Assembly: GCF_019237615.1 (NCBI RefSeq)
Contig: NZ_JAFAGT010000060.1
Coordinates: 1-64,000 of the forward strand
DNA: 64,000 bases
Source: Roseateles sp.
Lineage (GTDB): Bacteria > Pseudomonadota > Gammaproteobacteria > Burkholderiales > Burkholderiaceae_C
Reading direction: 5' to 3'
The notes beneath the pieces were generated by a model. It did not search any database. It had not been told where the DNA came from and saw only the letters and a program-made list of their open reading frames with translations. This document shows positions 54,135 through 63,100 of this stretch, piece by piece. Both the position numbers and the translations under genes were made by a program. Position 1 is the stretch's first letter; every line of letters starts with the position of its first letter.

Positions 54135-55199
54135 TCAGGCCTGGATTCGCAGCGGCCGCTCGCCGGTCGGCGTGACACGGCCCACGACAGCCGCCGCATC
54201 GAATCCGTGACGGGCGAAGGTGGCCAGCACCGCATCCACGGCGCCCGGCTCGCAGGACACCAGCAGGCCACCGCTGGTCTGGGGGTCGGTCAGCAGCGCG
54301 CGATCCTCTGCGGCGAAGCTCTCGGGCAGTTGCACGTCGCCGCCATAACCGGCCCAGTTGCGCCCCGACGCGCCGGTGACGAAGCCCCGCTCCGCCAGCT
54401 CGCGCACGCCCGCCAGCAGCGGCACCGTGCGCCAGTCCAGCTCCACCGTGCAGCCGGCGCCGCGCGCCAGCTCCAGCGCATGGCCGGCCAGCCCGAAGCC
54501 GGTCACGTCGGTCAGCGCATGCACGCCCGGCAGCGCCGCGAGGTCCGGCCCCGGCGTGTTCAGCCGCGTCGTCGTCGCGATCATGCGGGCATAGCCCTCG
54601 GCGTCGAGCTGCTCTTTCTTCAGCGCCGCGCTCAGGATGCCCACGCCCAGCGGCTTGCCCAGCACCAGCATGTCGCCGGGCCGCGCATCGGCGTTGCGCT
54701 TGACGCGCTTGGGATGCACCAGGCCCAGCGCGACAAGGCCGTAGATGGCCTCCACCGAGTCGATGGTGTGGCCACCGGCGATGGGGATGCCCGCCGCGCG
54801 GCAGACCGAGGCGCCTCCCTCCAGCACGCGGCCTATGGTCTGAGTGGACAGCACGTTGATGGGCATGCCCACCAGGGCCAGCGCCAGGATGGGCCGGCCG
54901 CCCATCGCGTAGACGTCGCTGATCGCATTGGTCGCTGCGATGCGGCCGAAGTCGAACGGGTCGTCGACGATGGGCATGAAGAAGTCCGTCGTCGCGATCA
55001 GGGCCTGTTCTTCGTTGAGCTGGTAGACGGCGGCGTCGTCGGCCGTCTCTATGCCCACCAGAAGCTCCTTGGGGATAGGCAGGGCCGTCGTGCCCTTCAG
55101 GATCTCGGACAGCACGCCCGGCGCGATCTTGCAGCCGCAGCCGCCGCCGTGGGACAGCGAGGTCAGGCGGGGTTCGTTGGAGGGGATGGGAGCATTCAT
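54135..55199 (-). CDS. senC: Selenophosphate synthetase (SelD/SenC) of a selenoneine cluster
   Basis: A 354-residue ATP-dependent enzyme making selenophosphate from selenide. SHGGGCGCK has the catalytic Cys21 and Lys24 (Cys, not Sec). TDDVFM-type TTDFFMPIVDDPFDFGRIAA, ALVGMPIN and LTDVTGFGLAGHALE are family motifs. No selA, selB or tRNA-Sec is in the window. Its start overlaps senB by 4 bases, so this copy serves selenoneine synthesis, though it could supply selenium for other uses. Confidence 0.9.
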   Translation of the reverse strand: MNAPIPSNEPRLTSLSHGGGCGCKIAPGVLSEILKGTTALPIPKELLVGIETADDAAVYQLNEEQALIATTDFFMPIVDDPFDFGRIAATNAISDVYAMGGRPILALALVGMPINVLSTQTIGRVLEGGASVCRAAGIPIAGGHTIDSVEAIYGLVALGLVHPKRVKRNADARPGDMLVLGKPLGVGILSAALKKEQLDAEGYARMIATTTRLNTPGPDLAALPGVHALTDVTGFGLAGHALELARGAGCTVELDWRTVPLLAGVRELAERGFVTGASGRNWAGYGGDVQLPESFAAEDRALLTDPQTSGGLLVSCEPGAVDAVLATFARHGFDAAAVVGRVTPTGERPLRIQA

Positions 55200-56167
55200 G
55201 GCTGGGAGGTCTTGGCAAGCAGCGCACCGACGAGGCGGCGCAGCGTGCCCTGTTCGGCCTCGGGCGCGAACAGGGCGGCGCGCGGGCTGAGCAGGGTGGT
55301 CAGTCGGGGAAGCATATCGGCATCGTCGCGGGCACGGGCAAGCAGGGCCGCCAGGCCCTCGTCGTCGCCGGGTTCGAAGAGGCCCTCGTAGCCCTCGCCC
55401 AGCAGGCCCAGGTTGCCGTCTATGCGCGAAGCCAGCACCGGCGTGCCGCTGCGTATGGCTTCGATGACGACATGGGCGCCCCCCTCCATGAGGCTGGCAT
55501 GCACCAGCACATGGGCGGCCTGGATGTGCCGTCGCACGGCTGCGTGCTCCATGCCGCCCAGCCAACGGAAGTTCGACTGCCCGGCCGCCAGCGCGGCGGC
55601 CTCCGCGCCCAGCGCCGGGTCCAGCGCGGCGCCGATGTGGTCGAGCCGTAGGTCGGACCGCCCGGCAAGGCGGCGAGCAGCACGCCAGTAGGTGCGAGGG
55701 TCCTTCTCGTCGCGCAGATGGCCCACCATGACGGCACGCAGATGCCGGTGGGTATGGACCCGCGGCGCGCGCGCCGCGCAGGACTGCAACACCACATGGG
55801 CCTTGGCCTGCAGCGCCGCCGGCAACTGGCGCGGGCCCAGCTCGTTCAGCACGACGAGGGCGTCGGCCAGCACCAGCGAGCGCTGGGCGCCGGCATCGCT
55901 GCCGATGTCGCGGTAGAGGTCAGTCCCGGTCATCACCAGCACCAGGGGACGCGCCGGATGGGCCGCGTGCCAGGCCGCGATGGACGCCGCCGAGCGGCGC
56001 GCATGTAGCGCGATCAGCAAGGACTCGTCGCCCCCGTCCCAGCGTTCGGCCAGGCGCACGCGGTAAGCTGGTCGCAGCAGCCGCGCCCAGCGGTGGGCCG
56101 TCTGCCAGTTGCCGTTGTGGGCCTGGGCCAGGGCCGGCGTCACGATGACGAGGGAATCACGATGCAC
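55196..56167 (-). CDS. senB: Selenosugar synthase SenB (GT4-type glycosyltransferase)
   Basis: A 323-residue GT4-like protein with the SenB landmarks: IVTPALAQAHNGNWQTAHRW at the N-terminus, VMTGTDLYRD, VGHLRDEKDPRTYW, and HASLMEGGAHVVIEAI as donor-binding Glu motif. SenB couples selenophosphate with a UDP-sugar to form the selenosugar used by SenA. The start is a GTG that overlaps the divergent senA ATG region; a later GTG would delete the first beta-strand. Confidence 0.9.
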   Translation of the reverse strand: MHRDSLVIVTPALAQAHNGNWQTAHRWARLLRPAYRVRLAERWDGGDESLLIALHARRSAASIAAWHAAHPARPLVLVMTGTDLYRDIGSDAGAQRSLVLADALVVLNELGPRQLPAALQAKAHVVLQSCAARAPRVHTHRHLRAVMVGHLRDEKDPRTYWRAARRLAGRSDLRLDHIGAALDPALGAEAAALAAGQSNFRWLGGMEHAAVRRHIQAAHVLVHASLMEGGAHVVIEAIRSGTPVLASRIDGNLGLLGEGYEGLFEPGDDEGLAALLARARDDADMLPRLTTLLSPRAALFAPEAEQGTLRRLVGALLAKTSQP

Positions 56168-57328
56168 GACAGCAGCCTAACCCGGGTCGCCCTGGATGCC
56201 CGTCGGGGCGGCCCCGAAGTGCTCGCCCGGGCGCTGGAAGCCAGCCGCGCCGACACGCTGGCCACCTTCGCCGCCTTGGCGCAGGCCCTGCCCCGGCTCG
56301 CCGTGCCGCTGCGCGCCGAGATCAACCCGCCGCTGTGGGAGCTGGGCCATGTCGGCTGGTTCCAGGAGTTCTGGGTCGGACGCAATCCCGAGCGGGGGCT
56401 GGGGCCGCGCGCCGACGCCCGTGCCCCGCGCCGGGCGCCGCTGCGCGCGAATGCCGACGCCCTCTACAACTCCGGCGAGGTGCCGCACGACAGCCGCTGG
56501 CAGCTCCCCCTGCCCGATGCCGCCGCGACGCGCGACGACCTCGCCCGCCAACTGGCCCAGACCCAGGCCCTGCTGCGCGAGGCCGGCGACGGCGACGACG
56601 CGCTCTACTTCTTCCGCCTCGCGCTGCTGCACGAGGACATGCACCACGAGGCCGCCCTCTACATGGCGCGCGGCCTGGGCCTGCCCGTCGTCGATGCGCG
56701 CTGGCAGCCACTGCCCCTGCCTGCACCGCCGGCAGCCCTGGAATTCGACGCGGGCCAATGGCGGCTGGGCAGCGACACCGACGCCGGCTTTGCCTTCGAC
56801 AACGAGCTGGCCGGCCTCGACGTCGCGCTGCAGCCCTTCAGCATCGACGCCCAGGCCGTGCGCTGGGCCGAATACCTGCCCTTCGTCGAAGCCTGCGACC
56901 AGCCTGCGCCGCGCTATCTGCGCCGCGACGATGGCCGCTGGCAGTCATGGCGCCACGGCCAATGGCAGCCGCTGGACCTCTCCCTCGCCGCCTGCCATCT
57001 GACCCGCGACGAGGCCCAGGCCTGGTGCCTTTGGGCGGGCCGGCGCCTGCCGACCGAGGCCGAATGGGAGTTGGCCGCCTGCACTCGACCCGAGGACTTC
57101 CGCTGGGGCGACGTGTGGGAATGGACAGCCAGCCCCTTCGCGCCCTTCCCCGGCTTTGAGCCCCACCCCTACGGCGACTATTCCGCCCCCTGGTTCGACG
57201 GCCGCCCCGTGCTGCGCGGCGCCTCCCACTGCACCCAGCCGCGCATGCGCCATCCGCGCTATCGCAACTTCTTCCCGGCCGCGCGCAGCGACGTGCCGGC
57301 CGGCTTCCGCAGTTGCGCGGCCGGCTAG
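56162..57328 (+). CDS. senA: Selenoneine synthase SenA (EgtB-like)
   Basis: About 388 residues. N-terminal DinB-like domain with iron ligands in WELGHVGWF (about H62) and HEDMHHEA (about H157 and H161), the three-His site of EgtB enzymes; C-terminal formylglycine-generating-enzyme fold (RRLPTEAEWELAA, WEWTASPF, RGASHCTQPRMRHPRYRNFF). SenA joins the selenosugar to hercynine to give selenoneine. Neighbours senB and senC support SenA over EgtB. Start and end of the two divergent genes overlap by a few bases. No egtD was seen. Confidence 0.88.
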   Translation: MHDSSLTRVALDARRGGPEVLARALEASRADTLATFAALAQALPRLAVPLRAEINPPLWELGHVGWFQEFWVGRNPERGLGPRADARAPRRAPLRANADALYNSGEVPHDSRWQLPLPDAAATRDDLARQLAQTQALLREAGDGDDALYFFRLALLHEDMHHEAALYMARGLGLPVVDARWQPLPLPAPPAALEFDAGQWRLGSDTDAGFAFDNELAGLDVALQPFSIDAQAVRWAEYLPFVEACDQPAPRYLRRDDGRWQSWRHGQWQPLDLSLAACHLTRDEAQAWCLWAGRRLPTEAEWELAACTRPEDFRWGDVWEWTASPFAPFPGFEPHPYGDYSAPWFDGRPVLRGASHCTQPRMRHPRYRNFFPAARSDVPAGFRSCAAG

Positions 57329-57338
57329 AGTGCGGCCG

Positions 57339-58169
57339 GTGAAGATCTCCCTGCTAGACCTGAGTGCCCGCCACGCGACGGCGAGGCGCGACGCGGCCGC
57401 TGCGCTGACCGGCCTGAGCATCGACATCGCCGAGGGCGAGCAACTGGCCGTCATCGGTCCCTCGGGCGCGGGCAAGACGACGCTGCTGGAGGTGCTGGCC
57501 TGCGCCCGCCCGCCGGCCTCGGGCCGCCTGGCGGTGGACGGCGCAACGCCCTGGTCGCTGCCGCGCCGCGCGCTGCAGGCCTTGCGCGGGCGGCTCATCC
57601 TGGTGCCGCAGGTGCCGCCGCTGCCGCCGCGCCAGCGCGTCGTGACGGCCGTCCTGGCCGGGCGGCTGCCCGGCTGGAGCCTGTGGACGGCGCTGCGCTC
57701 ACTGTTCTACCCGGTCGACATCCCCGCGGCCGATGCGGCGCTGGACGTCTTCGAGCTGAGCGACAAGCTGTTCGAGCGCGTGGACCGCCTGTCTGGTGGC
57801 GAGCGCCAGCGCGTAGGCCTGGCCCGCGCCCTGGTCGCGCCGGCGCGGCTGTGGCTGGTGGACGAGCCGCTGTCGGCCCTGGACCCTGCCCGCGCCCAGC
57901 GCGCCATTGCCGCCCTGGTGCGCGAGGCCCGTGCACGCGGCGTGACGCTGGTGGCCACGCTGCACCAGGTGGACGCCGCGCTGGCTCATTTCCCACGCAT
58001 CCTGGGCCTGCGCGAGGGTCGGCTGGTGTTCGACCTGCCCGCCGCCGAGGTCACGCCCGAGCTGTTGGCACGCCTGTATGCCCAGCACGAGGACGAGCTG
58101 CTCGGCGGCCCAGCACCGGCCGACGACCGGCCCCGGCCCGCCCCGCCCGTGGTGATGCAATGCCGCTGA
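57339..58169 (+). CDS. Phosphonate-type ABC transporter ATPase (PhnC-like)
   Basis: A 276-residue ATPase with IGPSGAGKTTLLE (Walker A), LSGGERQRVGLARA (signature), LWLVDEPLSALD (Walker B) and TLHQVDAAL (H-loop), of the PhnC type. It begins with GTG ten bases after senA and overlaps the permease gene by ten. A gene for the solute-binding protein PhnD is absent. The association with selenoneine genes suggests selenium or selenoneine transport; that is inference. Confidence 0.85.
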   Translation: MKISLLDLSARHATARRDAAAALTGLSIDIAEGEQLAVIGPSGAGKTTLLEVLACARPPASGRLAVDGATPWSLPRRALQALRGRLILVPQVPPLPPRQRVVTAVLAGRLPGWSLWTALRSLFYPVDIPAADAALDVFELSDKLFERVDRLSGGERQRVGLARALVAPARLWLVDEPLSALDPARAQRAIAALVREARARGVTLVATLHQVDAALAHFPRILGLREGRLVFDLPAAEVTPELLARLYAQHEDELLGGPAPADDRPRPAPPVVMQCR

Positions 58170-58987
58170 ACGCCGCTGCGCGCCGTGACCCCGCCTGGCT
58201 GGGCCGCCTGGGCCTGGCCGCCGCCGGGGCCGTGCTGCTGTGGCCGCTGCTGGTCGCCACCGAGTTCAAGCCCTGGCTGCTGCTGGAGCCCGACTCGCTG
58301 CGCGTCACCGGCCGCTTCGTCGGCAGCTTCTTCCCGCCTGCCTTCGGCAGCGACTTCCTCTGGATGCTGGCTCGCGAGACCTGGCGCACGGTGGCCATTG
58401 CGACGGCCGGCGTGACACTGGCGCTGCTGGTCGCGCTGCCACTGACGCTGGCGGCCACGCGGGCGCTGTCGGTCTCGGCGCTGGCCGGAGCGATGGCGCC
58501 CCTGCCCTACGCCGCGCGCCAGCTCGTGCGCGGCCTGCTCATAGGGCTGCGCAGCATGCCGGAGCTGGTCTGGGCCCTGGTATTCGTGCGCGTCGTGGGC
58601 CTGGGACCCACGTCGGGCGTGCTGGCCATCGCGCTCACCTACGGCGGCATGCTGGGCAAGGTCTATGCCGAGATCCTTGAGAGCGGCGACGCACAGGCCT
58701 CGCAGACGCTGCTGCGCAATGGCGCCACCCGGATGCAGGCCTTCGCCTACGGCCTGCTGCCGCAGAACGCCGCCGAGCTGACCAGCTACACCGTCTACCG
58801 CTGGGAATGTGCCATCCGCAGCTCGGTGGTGCTGGGCTTCGTCGGCGCGGGCGGCCTGGGCCAGCAGATGGACAGCTCGATGAAGATGTTCGCCGGCGGC
58901 GAGGTGGCGACCATGCTGCTGGTCTTCGTGGCCCTGGTCGCGCTGGCCGACCGCCTCAGCGCCGCACTGCGGCGTGCGCTGGGTTGA
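58160..58987 (+). CDS. Phosphonate-type ABC permease (PhnE-like), first copy
   Basis: A 275-residue membrane protein of about six helices with the permease EAA-type motif IGLRSMPELVWALVFVRVVGLG and C-terminal SYTVYRWECAIRSSVVLGFVG, typical of PhnE. It pairs with the following permease to form the channel. The longer alternative frame upstream lies inside the ATPase gene. Confidence 0.85.
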   Translation: MPLNAAARRDPAWLGRLGLAAAGAVLLWPLLVATEFKPWLLLEPDSLRVTGRFVGSFFPPAFGSDFLWMLARETWRTVAIATAGVTLALLVALPLTLAATRALSVSALAGAMAPLPYAARQLVRGLLIGLRSMPELVWALVFVRVVGLGPTSGVLAIALTYGGMLGKVYAEILESGDAQASQTLLRNGATRMQAFAYGLLPQNAAELTSYTVYRWECAIRSSVVLGFVGAGGLGQQMDSSMKMFAGGEVATMLLVFVALVALADRLSAALRRALG

Positions 58988-58991
58988 CGCG

Positions 58992-59789
58992 ATGAAGCCA
59001 TCGCACAAGCTCCCGCCGCCGCTGTTCAGCGCCCGCTGCCGTGCCTGCTGGCTGGTGGCCGGCGTGCTGGCCCTGGTCGTGGCCAGCTTCGCGTCGCTGG
59101 ACCTGAAGCTGGCTAACTTCGCGTCAGGCGAGGCGCTGGCCAGCATGGGCCGCTTCATGCGCGAGTTCTTTCCGCCTGATTTCAGCCCCAGCTTTGTCCG
59201 CAAGGTGGTGGACGGTGCCTGGGAAACGCTGGCCATGTCGGCCCTGGGCAGCTTGCTGGCGGCGCTGGCCGGTCTGGCCCTGGCCCTGCCGGCCAGCCAG
59301 CTGAAGCGCGGCCGCGCTGCGGCACGCCTGCTGCTCAATGCGTTGCGTTCGGTGCCCGAGCTGGTGTGGGCGGCCATGCTGCTCATCAGCGCCGGCCTGG
59401 GCCCCTTCGCCGGCACGCTGGCCCTGGCCATCCATACCAGCGGCGTACTGGGCCGGCTGTTTGCCGAAGCGATCGAGAACGCGCCACCCGGCCCCGGCGC
59501 CGCGCTGCGCACGCAGGGCGCGGGCGCGACCCGCGTGTTCCTCTACGCCACGCTGCCGCAGGTGCTGCCGCAGTTGATGAGCTACACGCTCTACCGCTGG
59601 GAGAACAACATCCGCGCCGCCGCCGTGCTGGGCGTCGTCGGCGCCGGCGGCCTGGGCCAGCTGCTGATGTTCCACATGGGCCTGTTCCAGATGGACAAGA
59701 CGGCCACCGTGCTCATCGCCATGCTCGTGCTGGTCGCGCTGGTGGACGGCGCCAGCTTTGCGCTGCGCCGCTGGATGACACGTCAGTAG
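58992..59789 (+). CDS. Phosphonate-type ABC permease (PhnE-like), second copy
   Basis: A 265-residue permease paralogous to the preceding one (RSVPELVWAAMLLISAGLG, SYTLYRWENNIRAAAVLGVVG). Two PhnE genes in tandem form heterodimers in several phosphonate importers. Five bases separate it from the first. Its end overlaps the convergent beta-helix gene by seven bases. No PhnD binding protein is found on either side. Confidence 0.85.
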   Translation: MKPSHKLPPPLFSARCRACWLVAGVLALVVASFASLDLKLANFASGEALASMGRFMREFFPPDFSPSFVRKVVDGAWETLAMSALGSLLAALAGLALALPASQLKRGRAAARLLLNALRSVPELVWAAMLLISAGLGPFAGTLALAIHTSGVLGRLFAEAIENAPPGPGAALRTQGAGATRVFLYATLPQVLPQLMSYTLYRWENNIRAAAVLGVVGAGGLGQLLMFHMGLFQMDKTATVLIAMLVLVALVDGASFALRRWMTRQ

Positions 59790-61612
59790 GCGCCTGGCAG
59801 ATGGGTGGCAGTGCTCCACCCCAGCAGCTTGCGCAGGTCCGCCGGCACCGGCAGCGGCAGCACGCCCTCGGGCACCCGGGCCAGCTCGAAGCGGCGCAGC
59901 TCCGGGCTGCGGAAGACGGCGCCGCCGTCGGACGCCAGCGCCCTGCCCCTGATCTCCACGCCGGGCACGGCCTGGCGGAACTCGTCCAGGCTGGCGAACT
60001 GGGTCTGGCAGGGCGTGCCCGGCACGGGCGCCCAGCCGACCAGCGGCTGGCCGCTGCCGGAGCGAAGGTAGACGTTGCCGTCTATGCGCGCCGTCATGGC
60101 CTCGCTGACCTTGCCGCAGATGGCCGGCGCCTGTTCGATGCGCAGCAACGGCCCCTTCACCGCCGCGTCGGCCACCACCAGGTTGGCCTCGAAGACATGG
60201 CCCACGCGCTCGTTGACGTCCGGCCCCGTCTGCGGATGCCAGCCGAAATGGTCGCCCTGGGCGCTGCGTTCGTTGCGGTCGATCAGCACCGGCGAGTTGA
60301 CGAAGGTGTTGTGCTGCACCCTGGCGCCCGCGCTGTTCAGCACGCGCAGGCCCTGCTGGTTGTTCACGAACACGTTGCCGGCGACCGTGACACCCTTGGA
60401 GATCTCGAAGAACAGGCCGGCGAGCGCGCCTTCGACGTGGTTGTTGACGAAGACGCCGTCGACGTTGCCGACGTCGTACCAGACGCCGTTGGAGTACGGC
60501 TGCTCGACGACGAGGTTGTCCCGCAGCGTGACTCGGTAGGACTGGTTGAAGATCTTCACCGCCGACGGGTAGTAGCCGGTCAGCCGCCGGACGTTGTTGC
60601 GCCGGATGAGGTTGCGTTCCAGGAGCACGTCGGACGAACCGATGACGTAGATGCCTTCGGTGCCGGTGTCGCTGACCAGCGAGTTGCGGATGACAAGCTT
60701 GTCGCCGCGGAAATAGCCGGCCACGCGCGAGCAATGGGTGATCGTGACGTTCTCCAGCAGCGTGCCGACGACTTCCTTGCCGTGCTCGGCCTCGGCAGAC
60801 GGGCCGACCGGGTCGTCCGTCGGCTCCTCGGACACCGGTGTCGAGGGCTTCCTGCCCTCGATGTCGATGGCGCGGTAGGCGTATTGCGTGAAGGTGAGGC
60901 CGCGCAGCGTCGGGCCCTTGCGGTCTGATTCCTTGCCGTGCACCTTGCGGGACGGACGATGCAGGGCAACGTCGTGCGCTGTGATCTCGACGAGGCGTCC
61001 GGCCGGGTTCACGCCGATGTAGACATGACCCTTGGCATAGTCGACGAAGAAGCCCTTGGCGCCGACCTCGCCCGGCCAGCCGGCGGACTGCAGCGCCTCA
61101 CCGTCGACGAAGACCATGTCGTTGTTGAAGCGGTGCAGAGGCGTCAGCATGCCCTCGCGTTCGGCCCGCCACCAGCCCAGCGGCGCCGCGGGGAAGAGCG
61201 TCGCCCACTTCGTGCGCCAGACGTTGTTGCCCAGGCTCTCCCACTCGGTCGCCACGCGCGTGCCCTTCAGGACCGGTATTTCATCCTGATAGGGCTGGAT
61301 GGTGATGCCCTGGTTGAGTTGCAGCCCGCCCGTGCGGTAGGTGCCGCCGCGCATGATGATGGCGTCGCCGCTGACGACGCGGTCCATGGTGGCCTCGATG
61401 GACGTCGGCTCGCCGATGGAGCTCCCTAAAGCCTGGGCCTTGCCCTCCGGAGCGACGAAGTAGACGTGGGCCGCCTTGGGCAGCGCATAGCGTTGCGGCA
61501 CGGGCCCATAGGGGCCGCCCGAGGGCTGGGCGACGGCAGCGCTGCCCAGCAACTGCGCGGCGACGAGGCCGAGTCCGGCGGTCCAGCGGGACGGGTGGAA
61601 CAGGAAGCTCAT
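59783..61612 (-). CDS. Secreted right-handed parallel beta-helix protein
   Basis: A 609-residue exported protein. Signal peptide (LGLVAAQLLGSAAVAQPS), then from about residue 45 the DUF1565/beta-helix start (GEPTSIEATMDRVVSGDAIIMRGGTYRTG) and regular coil repeats (NVTITHCSRV, DKLVIRNSLVSDTGTEGIYV, DVLLERNLIRRNNV, VDGVFVNNHVEG, VTVAGNVFVNNQQG). Relatives include polysaccharide lyases and epimerases. No catalytic assignment is possible by eye. A LacI-type palindrome lies in its promoter, so sugar control is likely. Confidence 0.8.
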   Translation of the reverse strand: MSFLFHPSRWTAGLGLVAAQLLGSAAVAQPSGGPYGPVPQRYALPKAAHVYFVAPEGKAQALGSSIGEPTSIEATMDRVVSGDAIIMRGGTYRTGGLQLNQGITIQPYQDEIPVLKGTRVATEWESLGNNVWRTKWATLFPAAPLGWWRAEREGMLTPLHRFNNDMVFVDGEALQSAGWPGEVGAKGFFVDYAKGHVYIGVNPAGRLVEITAHDVALHRPSRKVHGKESDRKGPTLRGLTFTQYAYRAIDIEGRKPSTPVSEEPTDDPVGPSAEAEHGKEVVGTLLENVTITHCSRVAGYFRGDKLVIRNSLVSDTGTEGIYVIGSSDVLLERNLIRRNNVRRLTGYYPSAVKIFNQSYRVTLRDNLVVEQPYSNGVWYDVGNVDGVFVNNHVEGALAGLFFEISKGVTVAGNVFVNNQQGLRVLNSAGARVQHNTFVNSPVLIDRNERSAQGDHFGWHPQTGPDVNERVGHVFEANLVVADAAVKGPLLRIEQAPAICGKVSEAMTARIDGNVYLRSGSGQPLVGWAPVPGTPCQTQFASLDEFRQAVPGVEIRGRALASDGGAVFRSPELRRFELARVPEGVLPLPVPADLRKLLGWSTATHLPGAY

Positions 61613-61632
61613 GCGGTCTCCATATGCGCAAA

Positions 61633-61644
61633 GGTAGCGCTACC
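61633..61644 (-). promoter_or_regulatory. LacI-type operator before the beta-helix gene
   Basis: GGTAGCGCTACC is a perfect 12-bp palindrome with the central CG pair that LacI-family repressors recognise; similar sites are known for sugar regulators such as XylR of Caulobacter. It begins 21 bases upstream of the beta-helix gene's ATG, overlapping the expected promoter or leader. A CATAAG element follows on the promoter side. No LacI gene is in the window. Confidence 0.65.
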
Positions 61645-61727
61645 AATTCTTATGGAACGCACCCTACCACTGTTTGTGACAGTCGCTGCGCCGTCAGGGC
61701 GGCTCCCGGGAAATCCCGGGGATCCCC

Positions 61728-62609
61728 TCAACGTGCCTTGGGGCCCGCCAGCCCCAGCGCCAGCGCGATGCCCACCAGCACGACGGCGCCGCCTGCCACC
61801 ATCTGCGCCGTGACGGCCTCGCCCAGGAAGACCGCGCCCCACAGGATGGCGAAGAGCGGGATCAGGAAGGTGACGGAGACCGCATTGGTCGGCCCCACGC
61901 GGCTCATCAGCCGGAAGTAGAGGATGTAGGCCAGCGCCGTGCACAGCGCCGCCAGCGCCAGCGCGGCGCCCCAGGCCACGCCGCCGGGCATGGCGGCGGG
62001 CCACAGCCAGGCGGCCGGCAGCGCCAGCAGCAGCGCCGCGGCGAACTGGCTGCCGGTGGCCACAGCCAGCGGCGATACGCCGGCGAGGTAGCGCCTGGTT
62101 GCGTTTGCGGCCAGGCCGTAGCAGAGCGTGGCCATCGCGCAGGCCCCCACGGCGAACAGGCCGCTGTGGTCCGCGCCGGCCTTGAAGCTGGCCTTGTCCC
62201 AGGCCAGGAAGGCAACGCCGGCAAAGCCAATGACCAGGCCCAGCACGCGCAGCGGCGTCAGCCCCTGGCGCAGCCAGACGAACGCGACGATGGCCGTCCA
62301 CAAGGGCGTCGTCGCGTTGACGATGCTGGACAGCCCCGCCGTGATGGACAGCGCCGCGAACGAGAACAGCGCGAAGGGGATGGCACTGTTCAACGCGCCG
62401 ACCAACAGCAGCCCCTTCCAATGCGTGCGCAGCGCGGCCATCTGCCCCCGCGATGCCAGCAGCGGGATCAGCATGACGCTGGCCAGGCCCACGCGCACGG
62501 CGGCCAGCGCGATGGGACCGAACTCGTGGGCGCCGAGGCGCATGAACAGGAAGGACGCGCCCCAGAGCGCCGCGAGCAGGACCAGTTCGCCGATGTCGAA
62601 AGTCTTCAT
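61728..62609 (-). CDS. EamA/DMT-family transporter
   Basis: A 293-residue membrane protein with ten hydrophobic segments in two EamA repeats (LVLLAALWGASFLFMRLGA opening the first; MATLCYGLAANATRRY opening the second). Members export metabolites such as amino acids or purines. Substrate unknown. Overlaps ogt by four bases. Confidence 0.88.
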   Translation of the reverse strand: MKTFDIGELVLLAALWGASFLFMRLGAHEFGPIALAAVRVGLASVMLIPLLASRGQMAALRTHWKGLLLVGALNSAIPFALFSFAALSITAGLSSIVNATTPLWTAIVAFVWLRQGLTPLRVLGLVIGFAGVAFLAWDKASFKAGADHSGLFAVGACAMATLCYGLAANATRRYLAGVSPLAVATGSQFAAALLLALPAAWLWPAAMPGGVAWGAALALAALCTALAYILYFRLMSRVGPTNAVSVTFLIPLFAILWGAVFLGEAVTAQMVAGGAVVLVGIALALGLAGPKAR

Positions 62610-63100
62610 GCTGCGACGCTCTCCAGCTTCAGCAAGGCCTGCTTGCGTTCCAGGCCGCCGGCATAGCCGGTCAGCGAGCCATCGGCACCGACGACACGGT
62701 GGCAGGGGATGAGGATGGAGATGGGGTTGCGGCCCACGGCCGCGCCCAGCGCGCGCGCAGCCTGCACGCGGCCCAGGCGCCGGGCCAGCCGGCCATAGGT
62801 GTCGGACGCGCCCGGCGCGATGGCGAGCAGGGCCTGCCAGACCTCGCGCTGGAAGGCCGTGCCGGCCGGGTCCAGCGGCGGCATCGTGAACGGCCTGCCA
62901 CCGAAGTAGGCCCGGAGCGCCGCCTCGGCCGCCGCCAGCACGGCGTCGCTACCGTCGTCCTCGGGCACGTCCAGCGCGCCGGGGTGGTGCTTCTGGCCGT
63001 CGAACCAGAGGCCCGACAGGCCGGCGGCGCTTCGCGCCGCCGTCAGCGCGCCCAGTGGCGTCGCGATGCGGCGCTGCAGGATGTGATGCTGGGTGTTCAT
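62606..63100 (-). CDS. ogt: Methylated-DNA-protein-cysteine methyltransferase
   Basis: A 164-residue suicide DNA-repair protein. The active-site PCHRVVGADG is intact, with Asn-hinge VGRNPISILI and GTAFQREVWQALLAI. It removes O6-methyl from guanine by transferring it to its own cysteine. Its start overlaps the alkA stop by four bases, giving an alkylation-repair operon. Confidence 0.94.
   Translation of the reverse strand: MNTQHHILQRRIATPLGALTAARSAAGLSGLWFDGQKHHPGALDVPEDDGSDAVLAAAEAALRAYFGGRPFTMPPLDPAGTAFQREVWQALLAIAPGASDTYGRLARRLGRVQAARALGAAVGRNPISILIPCHRVVGADGSLTGYAGGLERKQALLKLESVAA

Noticed and set aside
55051-55290. Possible selenocysteine codon or SECIS in the SelD gene
   Set aside because: The active-site motif reads Cys in SHGGGCGCK, with no in-frame TGA.
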